Positions 1 through 14,439 of a stretch of DNA of 64,000 bases are shown here, one piece after another. The notes beneath the pieces are model-generated. The model did no database searches. It worked only from the letters and a program-made list of their open reading frames with translations, and had not been told where the DNA came from. The position numbers were made by a program, and so were the translations under genes. This DNA is from Flaccisagitta enflata (lineage: Eukaryota > Chaetognatha > Sagittoidea > Aphragmophora), in assembly GCA_965153355.1 (NCBI GenBank), contig OZ231126.1:77128001-77192000 (forward strand). The letters are read 5' to 3'. The stretch's first letter is position 1, and each line of letters starts with the position of its first letter.

Positions 1-900
<900 letters not shown>

Positions 901-1258
901 TATTTTTGTTCTTTAACAATTCAAGTTTGATACTCGTTGATTGGCCTATTTCTTCTTATGCGAAGCACTGTTAAAGATTTTTAGATTTTTTAGTTTCAGG
1001 TTGTCAAATATAAATATTCTAAAATTCAAGATCAAGAAAATATTGAGCTTCAGCGTTTTAAAGCCTCTAAAACTTTTCTGAAGGAATATCAATTTTTCAT
1101 CATTAAATCGCTTTCTCCAAACACGAAGCGTATAAAATTTTCTTGTTGAACCTGCCTTTTTCAGGTAGGAGAGAACATTCATAACGATTAAGCCCGACAG
1201 TATCAGGCGTAACAGGTCGAAACTCATATTGCATCTAGAATGAAGAACTGAACACAGA

Positions 1259-1352
<94 letters not shown>

Positions 1353-1700
1353 AGACGAAGGAGGCTGAGAGACGGTATTTGGATGATATACAAGGAGACA
1401 GAGTGAAGACGTGAAGATGGGCGCATTTATCTTTCTTTAGATCACTTTTCTCAACAAAGTAAAGAACTAAAAAAAGCCTTTTTTTATGGAAGATTTTTTG
1501 GTGCGCAATACTAAAGTTAAGCAAAAGTAAAGGAAGGAGGGGAGTGATCCAAAATAAAAGCATTGCGCGCCATCTCATTCAATTGACTACTGTTAATAAA
1601 TTAAATGAGGAACAAAATCACTTAAAAAAATGTAAAAGAACAAAAACATTGTACAGGTATTAAAAATGAAGTGAGCTCTTCCATGCAGATGTTTGCCATT
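901..1700. other. AT-rich unique DNA with a GA repeat (1260-1351)
   Basis: AT-rich DNA with a pure GA microsatellite in the middle. I see no splice-bounded coding segment and none of the missing ZFHX finger sequence on the minus strand. A minus-strand open stretch at 946-1578 is formed largely by the repeat. Confidence 0.7.
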
Positions 1701-1703
1701 TTT

Positions 1704-1925
1704 TAGTTACGGACACGCAACTCTGTAAGGGACTTTGTCCGTCCGTCTGTTGGTCCGTCCGTTGGTCCCTCATGGTCCAAAAGTGGGTAAACAAGCGTTT
1801 TAGACACTTTTTTGGGTGTTTGAGTGTGGGGGTGGGTTTGAGTGTGGGGGTGGGTTAGGGTGTGGATGGGGGTTGGATGCCCCTGGCCATCCGTCGGCAA
1901 CGATATTGCGACCCCGCGTCACTTG
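1704..1925 (+). repeat. Hairpin-ended interspersed repeat, copy 1
   Basis: Begins TAGTTACGGACACGCAACTC (imperfect hairpin), then GTCCGTC/GTTGGTCC units, a GGGTG-rich middle and an end near CAACGATATTGCGACCCCGC. Related in the other orientation to the copies at 6.4 and 7.8 kb. Confidence 0.75.
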
Positions 1926-1973
1926 GTTGATGTCCATTGTCCAAGCATATCAAGCACTTCCTGGATCTGTTTT

Positions 1974-2204
1974 TTTAGTCGCGTGCACGCGACTCTACCA
2001 CCCACTCTGTCCATCTGTTGGTTGGTCGGTCGGTCGGTCGGTAACCCTTAGCTTTTTTTCGTCGTCATTTTAAGTTATTTAATGTTAATTCAAGTAAATT
2101 CATATTTAGTCTTTTGGTCTTATAGTCTCTTTGTCTTTTAGTCTTTTAGTCTTTTGGTCTCATAGTCTTAACAACCGCACGCGGCCGTAAGGTGTTGGCC
2201 TAGT
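1974..2204 (+). repeat. Hairpin-ended interspersed repeat, copy 2 (AGTCTTTT subtype)
   Basis: Begins TAGTCGCGTGCACGCGACTC, containing a perfect 14-base palindrome, then GGTCGGTCGGTCGG, a middle made of TAGTCTTTTGGTC-like repeats, and the end CGCACGCGGCCGTAAGGTGT. The same subtype occurs at 17.82-18.05 kb. Confidence 0.8.
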
Positions 2205-4736
<2,532 letters not shown>

Positions 4737-4951
4737 CATTTTCGTCGAAGGCGATCTCCTCGTTGTCCCTGCACTCTTTGACTTGGAATATTTCGGTGAT
4801 GTCATCGTCAGAAGTGACATTGGCTTCTTTCCTTTGCATTTGCCGCAGAGATTCGTTGCGTTGATGTTTTAAACTCCGAACGTGTTGAATCAAGTTGAGT
4901 TTGGCTTTCGTTGAGTAATTGCACAACGCGCAGTGATAATAACGGCTCTCG
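4737..4951 (-). CDS. zfh2: ZFHX exon [16 protein letters not shown] finger and acidic tail
   Basis: A 215-base exon, the last family exon on this strand. The joined codon gives Ser, then [20 protein letters not shown] and [20 protein letters not shown], then [20 protein letters not shown]. The finger and the HVRSxKHQR block are near invariant in the family. The acceptor is GGAACAG before 4951 and the donor is AATG|GTGAGT at 4737/4736, phase 1. The next family block, a finger and the start of another, should follow further left on this strand. Nothing matching is seen between 4736 and the window edge. The chain resumes only at 37586 on the other strand, in phase 0, so it cannot join directly. 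Confidence 0.92.
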
Positions 4952-5094
4952 CTGTTCCGTTAGGTGGGAAGAAAAAATTGGATGTGGGAGAGGAACGGGG
5001 AGGAGGAGGAGTGGGGGGGAGGGAGGGAAGTGAAGTTTAGCTGAATTTAAGCCATATGACACGTAAACGCTTGTTTTCCCACCCATCAACTCGA

Positions 5095-5166
5095 TGACCC
5101 CCAGCGGACCGACGGATCAACGGACAGACAAAGCCTCTTATAGAGTTACGTGTCCGCAACTAAAAA
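5095..5166 (-). repeat. Hairpin-ended interspersed repeat, partial copy 3
   Basis: Shows the GGACCGACGGATCAACGGAC core and the end TTATAGAGTTACGTGTCCGC AACTAAAAA. It lies in the intron between ZFHX exons F and G, in the orientation opposite to copies 1 and 2. Confidence 0.7.
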
Positions 5167-5410
5167 TGTCTGAACGAATTGTGAATCCCATAAAATTCAT
5201 CGCACAATCACCACTTATCTTTCCTACGGAACTTGATAATATCGCCGCATACGAATTTCAAAAAAGAAATCCCAAAAAATCGAGTTTCTTGTTAAAAATA
5301 AGATCTAGCTGCAACAATGTTAACCAGCAAAATTTCCTCTCTTTCATCAAGAAATTTTAAAATTGAATGATTTACAAAAAAAAGAAAAGAAAAAAAAAGA
5401 ACCCTCAAAC

Positions 5411-5658
5411 CTGTTGACTAGAGATTCGCTGGACTGCAAGTGTCGATATAGTTTGGCATTAGCCTCGTGGCGTCCATTTGTGGCGTGAAGCTGAAGTTTA
5501 TGGACGCTGTTGGTGTAATAATCGCAGGCGTTGCATTTCACTTGCACAGGATTAGACAGCGAGGAGTATTTGAGACGCCATTCGTTCGATTTGCCGCCCT
5601 CACGAATGTGATTGACCAACTGAAGACGTTGAAGATGTTTGTCCGTCTTGCAGTGGAG
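5411..5658 (-). CDS. zfh2: ZFHX exon F: finger completion and [10 protein letters not shown] finger
   Basis: A 248-base exon starting [20 protein letters not shown], which completes the finger begun in the previous exon. It continues [20 protein letters not shown] and then [19 protein letters not shown] with [16 protein letters not shown]. All of this is highly conserved wording for ZFHX proteins. The acceptor is CACGCAG before 5658 and the donor is AACAG|GTTTGAG at 5411/5410, phase 2. Without splicing the frame would run into a Phe/Ser stretch from the AAAG-rich intron. Confidence 0.93.
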
Positions 5659-5759
5659 CTGCGTGAAATTTAGTAGAAGGAAAGAAAGAAGAAGAAATGA
5701 GGGTTTTGAGTTGTGTTTAGACGTGGCCGCAAATATTTGTTTGTATTAGGCGAAGTTGT

Positions 5760-5848
5760 TTTTTCTTTTGGTCTGTCTCCGTCTTTGTCTGTGTCTGTCT
5801 TTCTGTCTGTGTCTGTCTCACTGTCTGTCTCTCTGTCTGTCTATTTTC

Positions 5849-5900
<52 letters not shown>
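5760..5900. repeat. GTCT/CT microsatellite in an intron
   Basis: GTCTGT-type units passing into pure CT. On the sense (minus) strand of the gene this is a GACA/GA tract in the intron between exons E and F. Confidence 0.9.
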
Positions 5901-5903
<3 letters not shown>

Positions 5904-6143
5904 GTGAAGGCCCTGATTCCTAAGCTGATTAGTATTTCTGAAATAACAAAAATTCAATTCTTTGATTAGCGTCAAAAGTGTTAAAGCATTTTTTTGCAAA
6001 AAAATGTTTTTTGACTTTACACAGAACAAAGCAAATACATGTATAATGAATAAATTATGTATATCAAATGAATCAATATTTAGCCAACTAGTTGATATTG
6101 AGTAAAAGAATTGGCTGTTGATACTAATGCTGCGAGGTCTTAC

Positions 6144-6361
6144 CTGAAAGTTAGCTCTGAGATTGGTCTTGTATTTGCAGAGATTACAGACGTAATTGCC
6201 GCCGCTGACTGACAGGTTTTCGTGTTCGTTGTGCCCGGTTCGATCGAGCGCCATGTGCTGATGCAACACATCCACGTTGTCGTTGCTGAACAAGTTGCAG
6301 ATGCAACAGTGGAACAGCTTCGCCGGCTCGTTGCTGCAGTTGCTCGATGAAGTTGCTCCGC
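6144..6361 (-). CDS. zfh2: ZFHX exon E: one and a half C2H2 fingers
   Basis: A 218-base exon entered in phase 1 and left in phase 0. It reads SSSNCSNEPAKLFHCCICNL, then FSNDNVDVLHQHM, then GGNYVCNLCKYKTNLRANFQ. This equals the ZFHX block with a CxxC finger, an HM near the end, and the first half of the next finger (C-x2-C plus LRANFQ). The second half of that finger (LHCKTDKH) is in the next exon, so the intron splits a finger after FQ. The acceptor is TTTTTTAG|GC and the donor is CAG|GTAAG. Confidence 0.93.
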
Positions 6362-6440
6362 CTAAAAAATGGAAGGGGGGGGAGGGTTAGATTGAAAATC
6401 ATGAAAGATGTGATGTCATGCTGTAACAATATTCAAACAA

Positions 6441-6613
6441 GTGACGCAGGGTCACAATATCGTTGCGGACGGGTGGGCAGGGGCATCCAACCCTCAGCCT
6501 CACCCCAACCACATCCTCAACCCCCCTCCAACACACACACAAACAATATCAACTGCAGCATCCTAAATACGCGTTTTTCGTATTTTCAACTCGAGCGTGT
6601 CCGCAACTAAAAA
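6441..6613 (-). repeat. Hairpin-ended interspersed repeat, copy 4
   Basis: From GTGACGCAGGGTCACAATAT, through GCGGACGGGTGGGCAGGGGC and a CCCC/ACACAC middle, to GAGCGTGTCCGCAACTAAAA. It lies in the intron between exons D and E. Confidence 0.72.
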
Positions 6614-6807
6614 TGAAGATTGCATCAATTTCAATTACTGGCAACCAAGCCAAAATCAAACCAGGCTTGGAACACCGATTGCATTGGCCAATAGTTGAAG
6701 AAAACAACAAACAGACCAATCTGTAAATAAACAAATACCAAGGATGCTGTTTCACATACAGAATCGGAACAGAGACAACAGCAACAGATCAGAATCTAAA
6801 AGCTTAC

Positions 6808-7435
6808 TGGAACAAGCAGCTTCAGAGGCAACAAGGCATCCGGCGTTGGGCAGCAACGAAGCGGCGCCGACAGAAGACGACGACGCCGCCGCTCCGGAAG
6901 CATCCGGCAAATCGGCGCTGAGATCCATGGGCCCGTCCACGCCGCCACCGCCGCAGCCGGAGGCGCCGGGAGATCCGGGAGAGCTGCGCTGCGGCGTCGC
7001 GCCGGGAGATGACGAATTCCCGGGACTCGCGTGCGGCGGCTGTTGCTGTTGTTCTCGTTGCTGCTGAAGCTGTTGTTGCATGTGATGTTGTTGCAACGCC
7101 TGCATTTGCTGCTGCTGCAGTTGTTGCATAAAGAGAGCTTGATTGTAGGCGGCGAATTCGGCGAAGGCGGGATTGCTGGGATCCATGGGCACGCCAGCGC
7201 CGGCGCCCATCGCAGCCGCGGCCGCAGCCGCCAGCATTGGGTTCATCATCCCCGTCGACGGGTCACCGCCGGCGAACGGATTCATCTGAAGACCCTCCTG
7301 CAACTGTTTGACGTTCTGCTGCAGCACCATCATGTTGTGAGTGTGTTTCTCCGACGTCATGTGGATGCGCAGGTTACGTGCCACGTTGGTCTCGTAGTTG
7401 CACACGTCGCATCGCCACGTCGGTTTCGGCTTCGT
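6808..7435 (-). CDS. zfh2: ZFHX exon D: C2H2 finger, Ala/Gln-rich region, PxDLS motif
   Basis: About 209 codons. It starts [20 protein letters not shown], a near-identical family block, and completes the finger with HMTSEKH and [20 protein letters not shown] Met/Ala-rich region, a Gln/His-rich region and a Ser/Pro/Gly-rich region follow. [10 protein letters not shown] (6917-6931 codes for PMDLS) is a candidate CtBP co-repressor motif of PxDLS type. The acceptor is CCACTCAG before 7435 and the donor is TCCA|GTAAGC at 6808/6807, phase 1. The reading frame continues past the donor to the left, but that extension ([12 protein letters not shown]) has no family similarity, so the donor is preferred. 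Confidence 0.9.
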
Positions 7436-7756
7436 CTGAGTGGAGGAGAAGAACACATTTGGATGATCTCAACCGATTTTACATTATCATTACATTATTT
7501 TACATTGTTACAATTTGACACAACTTGAAATGTAGCGAAAACAAAAATATAAAAATCGCGTGTTAATACATCAAGAACTTAGGCCCACGACTGTTGGTAA
7601 AGGTTGCAGGTGCGATGCAATCAGGATATTGGGCTAGTCAGAAGATCTGAGTTAATTCTCCCATTCAAATTAAGAAAACATGTGTCTCTGATTGAATCGT
7701 GACCGTTTTAAAGTGTTCATGAAAGATTCGTTCAGGATGAATGAAAAGAGAAAAAG

Positions 7757-7977
7757 TGACGCGGGGTCGCAATATCGTTGCAGACGGGTGGGCAGGGACA
7801 TACAACCACCATCCTTAACCCCCCCACCCCACACAAACACAGAAAATCATAACTGTCTTATCATAAATACACTTTTTCTCACTTTTCAATTAAATCATCA
7901 CAGGCGGACCAAGGGACCAACAGACCAGCGGACGGACAGTCAAAGCTTCTTTTAGAGTTGCGTGTTTGCGACTAAAA
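7757..7977 (-). repeat. Hairpin-ended interspersed repeat, copy 5
   Basis: Close relative of the 6.4 kb copy: GTGACGCGGGGTCGCAATAT at the left end, CGGACCAAGGGACCAACAGA core, and TAGAGTTGCGTGTTTGCGAC TAAAA at the right end. It lies in the intron between exons C and D. Confidence 0.75.
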
Positions 7978-8182
7978 AAGACATTTAACAGTCAAGTTTT
8001 GAAAAATAAAGAAAAAGATGATAAATGCAGGTTCAATGTGCGTTTTCATTTTATTTTCCATTTTTGTTTTCAAAAAATTTTAATGACAAAAATTCAATTT
8101 GATTGAGTAAATTTGCCAACGCCAGAATATTCATTTGATTCCATTATATATTCATTGTTGGCCTTGACGTTGATATCCATAC

Positions 8183-8332
8183 CTGCTTGTCTCTGGCATT
8201 TTTGTCGTTGTTGGCGGGTCCGTTACTTCCGGAATTGTTATTTCCGGCGTTATTCATGCCGTCCTGATTGGGCGGTCCTTGCTGTGGAGGCGTCACACAT
8301 AGACTCAAGTCGTGGCCGCCATTCTGCAGTTC
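8183..8332 (-). CDS. zfh2: ZFHX exon C: 50-codon linker exon
   Basis: A small exon of exactly 50 codons, phase 0 at both ends, found by joining exon B to the exon at 7435. It begins ELQNGGHDLSLCVTPPQQ, which resembles the ZFHX3 linker just after the KHxNNxQ finger, and ends with an Asn/Gly-rich stretch closing in NARDKQ before [12 protein letters not shown] of the next exon. On the sense strand the acceptor is CAATACAG, preceded immediately by about 180 bases of CT repeat that serves as an extreme polypyrimidine tract. The donor is CAG|GTATGG. It has no finger of its own. It could be an alternatively used exon, since skipping it keeps the frame. Confidence 0.78.
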
Positions 8333-8336
8333 CTGT

Positions 8337-8645
<309 letters not shown>

Positions 8646-8650
<5 letters not shown>

Positions 8651-9119
8651 GTGATACTTTCACATTGTTAAAAATCTACGTAAAATGAATACACAAAAAT
8701 TGAAGAAAGAAAATAATGACTGACACAAAATAAGTGTGTGACCTTTATAACTTTTGTTTTGCATTATAAATAAATCTTTTTTCTCGATTCGATTTTTCAT
8801 CAAAAGCAAATCTTAAGATTAAATGAGAAAACAAAATCTTGAGGAAAATGTTTTCCAGCTAAGAAAATAATCAATGAACCACAACTGAATTAATGGACGA
8901 AAGAATTTTGAAAAGAGGGACCGCAAAAACTATATTCTTTATGCGTGATTCTAAAATTTGCACTGGAATAGTGCACACAATAGGCAAACGCATTTATCAG
9001 AACAGAATAAGAATAAGTTTAATTGGGCATGCATACAGATCAATGACTCGATGTGTTGTTCAGTTGGTCAGGATCCCCGACTTCAAATATCTCAATTCTA
9101 AGGGTTTTGAAAAATAGAA
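8646..9119. other. AT-rich intronic DNA, nothing recognised
   Basis: Unique AT-rich sequence within the intron between ZFHX exons B and C. No splice-bounded open stretch and no known repeat is evident. Confidence 0.6.
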
Positions 9120-10100
9120 AAATGAACCGGTAATAATTTTTTTCACAAAAGGGTCCTAAATAGGGTGTAGAATCAGAATATCATGTTCCTTTTGCCTAAC
9201 CTGGGCCAAAAAAATTAGAAACGATATTTAGTGCTAAAAACAGCTATTTTTGCTATAAAAACCGTATTAAAGTATACATTTCCAATATTTCTTTTTTTTG
9301 AAACACAAAATTCTTACAGTAATTGATATTTGAATGAATTTGCGATATTGTATTTTATGCCTAAGAGGTCTAAATATGGCTTTAAAAAGCCCAAAAATGA
9401 GGGAATCAATCAAATTTATAGATATCTAAAAAAACACATTGGAAACATTGTCTTCTTGTAAAAAATGGATTAGGTATGAGTTTCATCAATCTTTTTAAAA
9501 GATTATTCTCGTTTTACGCAAAAAACGCAAAACCGCAATTTGCAAATGAGATTTAAGATCAGTTTTTCAAAAAATAGCCTATGCAGTGTAAAAACGCCAC
9601 TTTTTCTAATAGTTAATGCAGCTATATGGTAATTGTGATGTTTTTAAACTATTTGGGCTTTTTTTTCAAAAATTTAAACTTTAATCTCATTTGCATATTG
9701 CGGTTTTGAATTTTTTGCTATAAACGCGCCCATTTTTTACAGGAGATGGATGAAATTCTTACCTGACATGCTTTTTCCCTTAACACATTATTTCCGATGC
9801 TTATTTTTCAAGATATCTAAAAATTTGAATGATTTCCTCATTTTTGGGCTTTTTAAAGCCATTTTTAAGCCTCTTAGACCCATAGAACAATTTTGCAAAT
9901 TCATTAAAGTATCAATTATTATAAGGACTTAATGTTTCTAAAAAAAAATGAAAATAAATACAGTTTTTTCAGCAAAAATAGCTGTTATCAGCACTGAAAC
10001 CGTTTCTAATTTTTTTGGCCCAGATTAGGCTGAAATGGACATAACATTCTGATTCTACACCTTTTTTAAGACTCCCCCATGAAAGAGAGAAAGCGGTTTA
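9120..10100. mobile_element. Long foldback (inverted-repeat) element, diverged
   Basis: The two halves are inverted copies of each other around about 9610. The left arm has GGTGTAGAATCAGAATATCA and TGGGCCAAAAAAATTAGAAA; the right arm has their complements near 10055 and 10000. GGCTTTAAAAAGCCCAAAAA (left) mirrors TTTTTGGGCTTTTTAAAGCC (right). Many mismatches indicate age. No transposase is coded. A non-autonomous DNA transposon is the likely class; the superfamily is unknown. Confidence 0.75.
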
Positions 10101-10109
10101 TTTTTTTTT

Positions 10110-10725
10110 TTAAGTCGAGGTGCAAACGAAGACCAAATTAGAGGAGTCAAAACATTTCTTTCAATATTTTGAATTTTACTAATTTAAACTTTTTTCATCA
10201 AAGAATATAATTGTTATGTTATATTGTTCTCAGTTTTTCATAGAAACTCATTTGTAGATAAAAAAAGCGTGCTGAGCAAGTGAAAAAGGGAGAAAAAAGA
10301 AGGAAATCTAAAGAAAATTTAATTTTGCAATTTGACTTGTCTTAGGGAAAATTCTAAGACTCTCTCTAAATGCAGAATTTTGCATTTTCAAAAACATAGC
10401 CTCATTTTAAAAACATATAAGATGAGAGCCATGTTCTTAGAAATGTAAAATTTTTCAATTTGTTCAAGTCTTAGAATTTTCCCTTTGCAGGTTTTAAATT
10501 TTTGCACTACTATTTCTAAGGAATCTATTATTTCCAATAATTCTTTCTTGTCTTTCCTAATAAATCAAAGCAATGGCTTTATCATGCTAGGGTGTCTTTT
10601 ACTAATAGAATATTATTAAATTACAAAATTACAAATTTCATTTAAAAAATCACAAAATAGTAATGAATATACTTGCGAGAAGAGACTGAAACCGAAATTT
10701 TATCTTCATTTGCACCTCGACTTAA
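10110..10725. mobile_element. Non-autonomous DNA element with TTAA ends
   Basis: Terminal inverted repeats GTCGAGGTGCAAACGAAG (10114-10131) and CTTCATTTGCACCTCGAC (10704-10721) match at 17 of 18 positions. Each is flanked by TTAA, as in piggyBac-type target duplications. The interior is AT-rich with further internal hairpins and no coding sequence. It abuts the foldback element to its left. The superfamily call rests on TTAA only. Confidence 0.65.
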
Positions 10726-10787
10726 GATATTTTCAACGGGGGACCCTGACCGCAGTGGGTTCGTTGTTTGGTTAGTCTGCTTACACA

Positions 10788-10789
<2 letters not shown>

Positions 10790-10881
<92 letters not shown>

Positions 10882-10882
10882 C
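10790..10882. repeat. CA microsatellite
   Basis: Nearly pure CA repeat in the ZFHX intron between exons B and C. The following 300 bases up to exon B are unique and show nothing recognisable. Confidence 0.95.
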
Positions 10883-11185
10883 ACGACGTAAATTTCATGC
10901 AATTTTCATGCAACTCAACATACATACTTCACCAAACTTTCTCTCATTTTTCACCAATCACGTCAATCAAAATGCCGCTCGCGGTTTCGGCAAAGAAAAA
11001 AAAATCAAATGAGTCCACTTAGTCTTTGTCCGTCCATTGTATTGATTCGTTCGTCGGTTCGTCAGAATGTAACATTCGAGTGACAAAAAAATCAGATTTT
11101 CACTAACAAGTGTTCATGAGTACTGAGCAGGACGTGACGTTCTCAAAGAAAAAAAGACACGTAAAATAATCCACAACACACGCAC

Positions 11186-12779
11186 CTGCACGTTGTTGAT
11201 ATGCTTGTCCGACTGCATGTGAATGGAGAGATTTCCTTTGGTCGTGGTTGAGTAATTACAAATGTCGCATCTGTAGGGTTTATATCCGCAGGTGTAAGCT
11301 TCTCCTCTGGCCAATTTAGGATGTTGTTGGCCGGTGACGCAATAAACGCACGTAGAATCGTTTTCCGGGTGCTTTTCCTTCATATGAATCTCGAGCGTCT
11401 CTTGGTATTTATAGTGCCAGTTGCATTTAGGACACTTGAGCGTCTTGCAGCTGTTGCGCGAGTGCTGCAGCATCGGTATTCCCGCCGCCGCAGCCGCAGC
11501 AGCCGACAATCCGGCGCGCGCTGCCGCCGACGCCGCCGCGGCATTCATGATCATATCACATTTGGGACATTCGACGCCGTTGGGTTTGCCGTCGGGATGA
11601 GAAGCGCAGCCGAGCGGCGGCAATCCGGGAATCTGACCGGCGGCTGCGGCGGCGGCGGCGGTCAGAACGGACGCCGGGACACTGGAATTGGCGACGGAAG
11701 ACGCCGGAGACGTGGAGCGTCCGGCGACGACGACGCCGCGTGGCGAAGAGGACGCTGTGGAAGCGCCGCTTTGAACGGGAGATTCGTTGAAGTTGGAATC
11801 GTAGGTGATTCGATGTTTGTTGGTTAAGCTTTGCTGCTGAAGACTCGCACCAGCAGCATCCCCGAAGGAGGATGATGACGCAGCGCCGCCAGCTTCGATC
11901 AGTGATGACGCCGCCGATGTTGACGCCGTCATCGCCAAATCGACGCCGACGGCCACGTCGCCCTCATCGCCACTTCCGGCGTGACTCATAACGCCGCCGA
12001 CGGCGCCATATTTGCGTCCAATCGGCGACGACGAAGCGCCAACGCCGCTGCTTCTACTGTTGCTGTTAATTCCGGTGGCACATCCGGCGTGATTAAGGAC
12101 GCTGGCGCGGGTAGAGGCGGGATTGTTTGGATTGTTGATATCGGGAAATCGATTGTTAGGGTTGTTAATGTTATTCTCAAGGGTGTTGTTGCTGCTACTA
12201 ATGTTTGGATTGGCACAGTTGATGTTGTTGTGATTGTTGCTGTTGGTACTGGAGGAGAAAAGAGAAGCAGTGGTAGAAGAGGAAGAAGAAGAAGAGGAAG
12301 TGTTGGAGACGGAGAAAGCCAAGCTTGACACTTCCTTATAAGGAGCGATACTAGCTACAGTAGAAGAAGAAGCAGTAGAAGAGGAAGAAGTAGTGTTCAA
12401 CATATCATTGGATGTGACGCTACCGCTACGGCTAACACTACTACAGTCCATTCTATTATTAGTGACGACACGATCGAGGCTGTTAGCACCGGACACCGTG
12501 GTGGTCATGACTCGTTGTTGTGGTTGTTGCTGTGGTTGAGGGAAAGAAGTAGCTGCACTACTGGGAGAAGGGCGATTACAAGAAGGATTCTCTTTGGTGG
12601 TATTGTTGAAAGCGCTTGGCGGTGAATACGACACACGACTCGCGATCGTTGACGACAATGACGACGACGATGCTGATGATGCTGACGACGACGACGACGA
12701 CGATTTCAGCGTAGGCCCGTGAGCGGTGGCTGAAGCGGAAGGAGTCGCCAATGAAGGAAATCGATTCATCGATCCGGCT
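11186..12779 (-). CDS. zfh2: ZFHX exon B: Ser/Asn/Ala-rich linker and C2H2 fingers
   Basis: About 531 codons, joined to exon A by a split Arg codon (CG|A). The first 370 or so residues are low complexity (Ser, Asn, Thr and Ala runs). The conserved part follows: GVECPKCD, a poly-Ala stretch, then [20 protein letters not shown] and a finger ending HMKEKHP, then a CVYC block, [20 protein letters not shown] and a finger ending [12 protein letters not shown]. The order and wording match the family closely. The acceptor is a TAG-free tract ending TACAG before 12779; the donor is CAG|GTGCG at 11186/11185, phase 0. In the ECPKCD finger the usual helix and first zinc-binding His are replaced by alanines (see findings). 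Confidence in the conserved part is very high; the low-complexity part is supported by being open and in frame. Confidence 0.92.
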
Positions 12780-12789
12780 CTGTACATAA

Positions 12790-12816
12790 GGAATGGAAAT
12801 AGTCGCGCTTTTTTAA

Positions 12817-12875
<59 letters not shown>

Positions 12876-12894
12876 TGAGTGAGTGAGTGAGTGA

Positions 12895-12973
<79 letters not shown>

Positions 12974-13020
12974 CGTGCGTGTGCGTGCGTGCGTGCGTGC
13001 ATGTGTGTGTGTGTTTGTTT
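12790..13020. repeat. GT/GTGA microsatellite filling a ZFHX intron
   Basis: The intron between exons A and B is 247 bases (12780-13026). All but about 50 of them are GT repeat with GTGA and GTGC variants. On the sense strand it is a CA repeat starting about 13 bases after the donor. Confidence 0.95.
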
Positions 13021-13026
13021 TCGTAC

Positions 13027-14194
13027 CGGCAGGCGTCGTTGTTTCCTACGTCGTTGGCGTTGCCATTTGGCTCCAAAAACGACATCAGGGGTTCTTTGTT
13101 TTTGCCCAAGCCTTGGATGATGGCCGAGACGTTTTTCTTCTGACTGAGAATTTCTTTTTCTTTGTCGATAAGCTTCATTCCATGTTCGCCGATGGCGTGC
13201 GCGACGAAAGACCGAGTGAATCCGAACGACAATTTGCAAATGAAGCACATCAGGATCGGCTTAAAAGGCGGGAAAGCCGGAGTAGTCGACGATGTCACCG
13301 CAGAAGCAGCGTCTCCACTCGTCGTTGTCGTCGTCGTCGACGACGACGTCGTTGACTTTGACGCCGCAGACGACGAAGACTTATTCTCGCCACCTTGGAA
13401 AATGTCTTCCAGATCCTGTTTGACGCCGGCTCGATCTTTACCGCCGTCATTACTGTCGACGTTCGCGGCTGGCGTTGAAGAGGAGGAAGAGGAGGAGGAG
13501 GAAGAGCCACGTACATCGTAGACGCGGTAAGAGTGCATAATCGGGGCTTCCGTCGCGTCGGTTGAACCCTCGATGACGCCACCGTCGACGTCTCCAAGCT
13601 GTTTTTGTTGCTGTAATTGAGGATGATGTTGTTGTTGCTGTTGCTGTTGATGTTCTTGTTGGCGTTTTCGGATCAAATCGGAAAGATTTTGTCCGTAGAG
13701 GGAGCTGTAATAAGCGTAACTTCTCGAGACGTGATAGGCGAGTTCGATCTGCGGAATCGCGGCCGAGAGTTGCTGCAGCTGCTGCGCGGACGAGGCTGAA
13801 GAAGAGTTATCCGACGCCGATTTGCGACGATCGTCGACGATGCTACCTTCTTGCTTGAGCAGTTGCGGCGGCAGAAGTTCGTCGTCGTCTGACGTGGCGT
13901 CGGCGTCGGATCCGCCGCATCCGGAAGCAGCGGCGTCGATGATGTAAGCCGATCCGTCGGGATTATAAATGATCTTCCCTTCGAAATTCTCCACGTCATC
14001 GTCGTCGTCGTCGTCGTTTTCGTCGTCGTTGTCGACTCTTTCGTCGTTTTTTACAGCGGCGGCGCCGGCAGCGTCACCGCCGCAGCTATCCATATCCTCA
14101 GCGGCGGCACCGTTAATGTTGTTGTTGCTGCTGCTACTACTGCTCCCTACGGTCGAAAATTCCTGATGAAGATCTTCCAAATCCAAGACAGTTC
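13027..14194 (-). CDS. zfh2: ZFHX exon A: acidic N-terminal region and first C2H2 finger
   Basis: This is the first recognisable coding exon of a ZFHX-type transcription factor, a nuclear DNA-binding protein with many C2H2 fingers and homeodomains. It codes for about 388 residues. A Ser/Asn/Asp-rich start leads into an acidic run and the block YNPDGSAYI, which the family shares. Next come the block HSYRVYDVR and a finger ([20 protein letters not shown] then GEH), followed by [20 protein letters not shown], a family hallmark. The acceptor is a pyrimidine-rich stretch ending in CAG just before 14194; the donor is CG|GTACG at 13027/13026, phase 2. An in-frame ATG lies at 14228, but the intact acceptor between it and the homologous sequence makes an upstream, unseen first exon more likely. 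Reading past the donor only gives His-Thr from a CA repeat. Confidence 0.9.
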
Positions 14195-14439
14195 CTGAGA
14201 GTGAAAGATAAGGATTGGCGGTAAACATAGATATACATTGGCTGTTTCAGTTATGTGAGCATAAAGTTGGCTTTTGTTTAAACGAAAGAAAAAAATGAAC
14301 AATAAAAAAGCAACTTTATGATCTAACCGACAATTCGCTCAATATCATATTCTTTTACATAAAAAAATCTGAACAGTAATTGAGGGGGGTTAAAGACCAC
14401 CAATTCTGTAAGATCGCTACAACCAAAAGTTCACAAACC

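Noticed and set aside
14195-14228. ATG at 14228 as the start of the ZFHX protein
   Set aside because: A strong acceptor lies between this ATG and the conserved sequence and fits a split first codon. It cannot be excluded, but an upstream exon is more likely.
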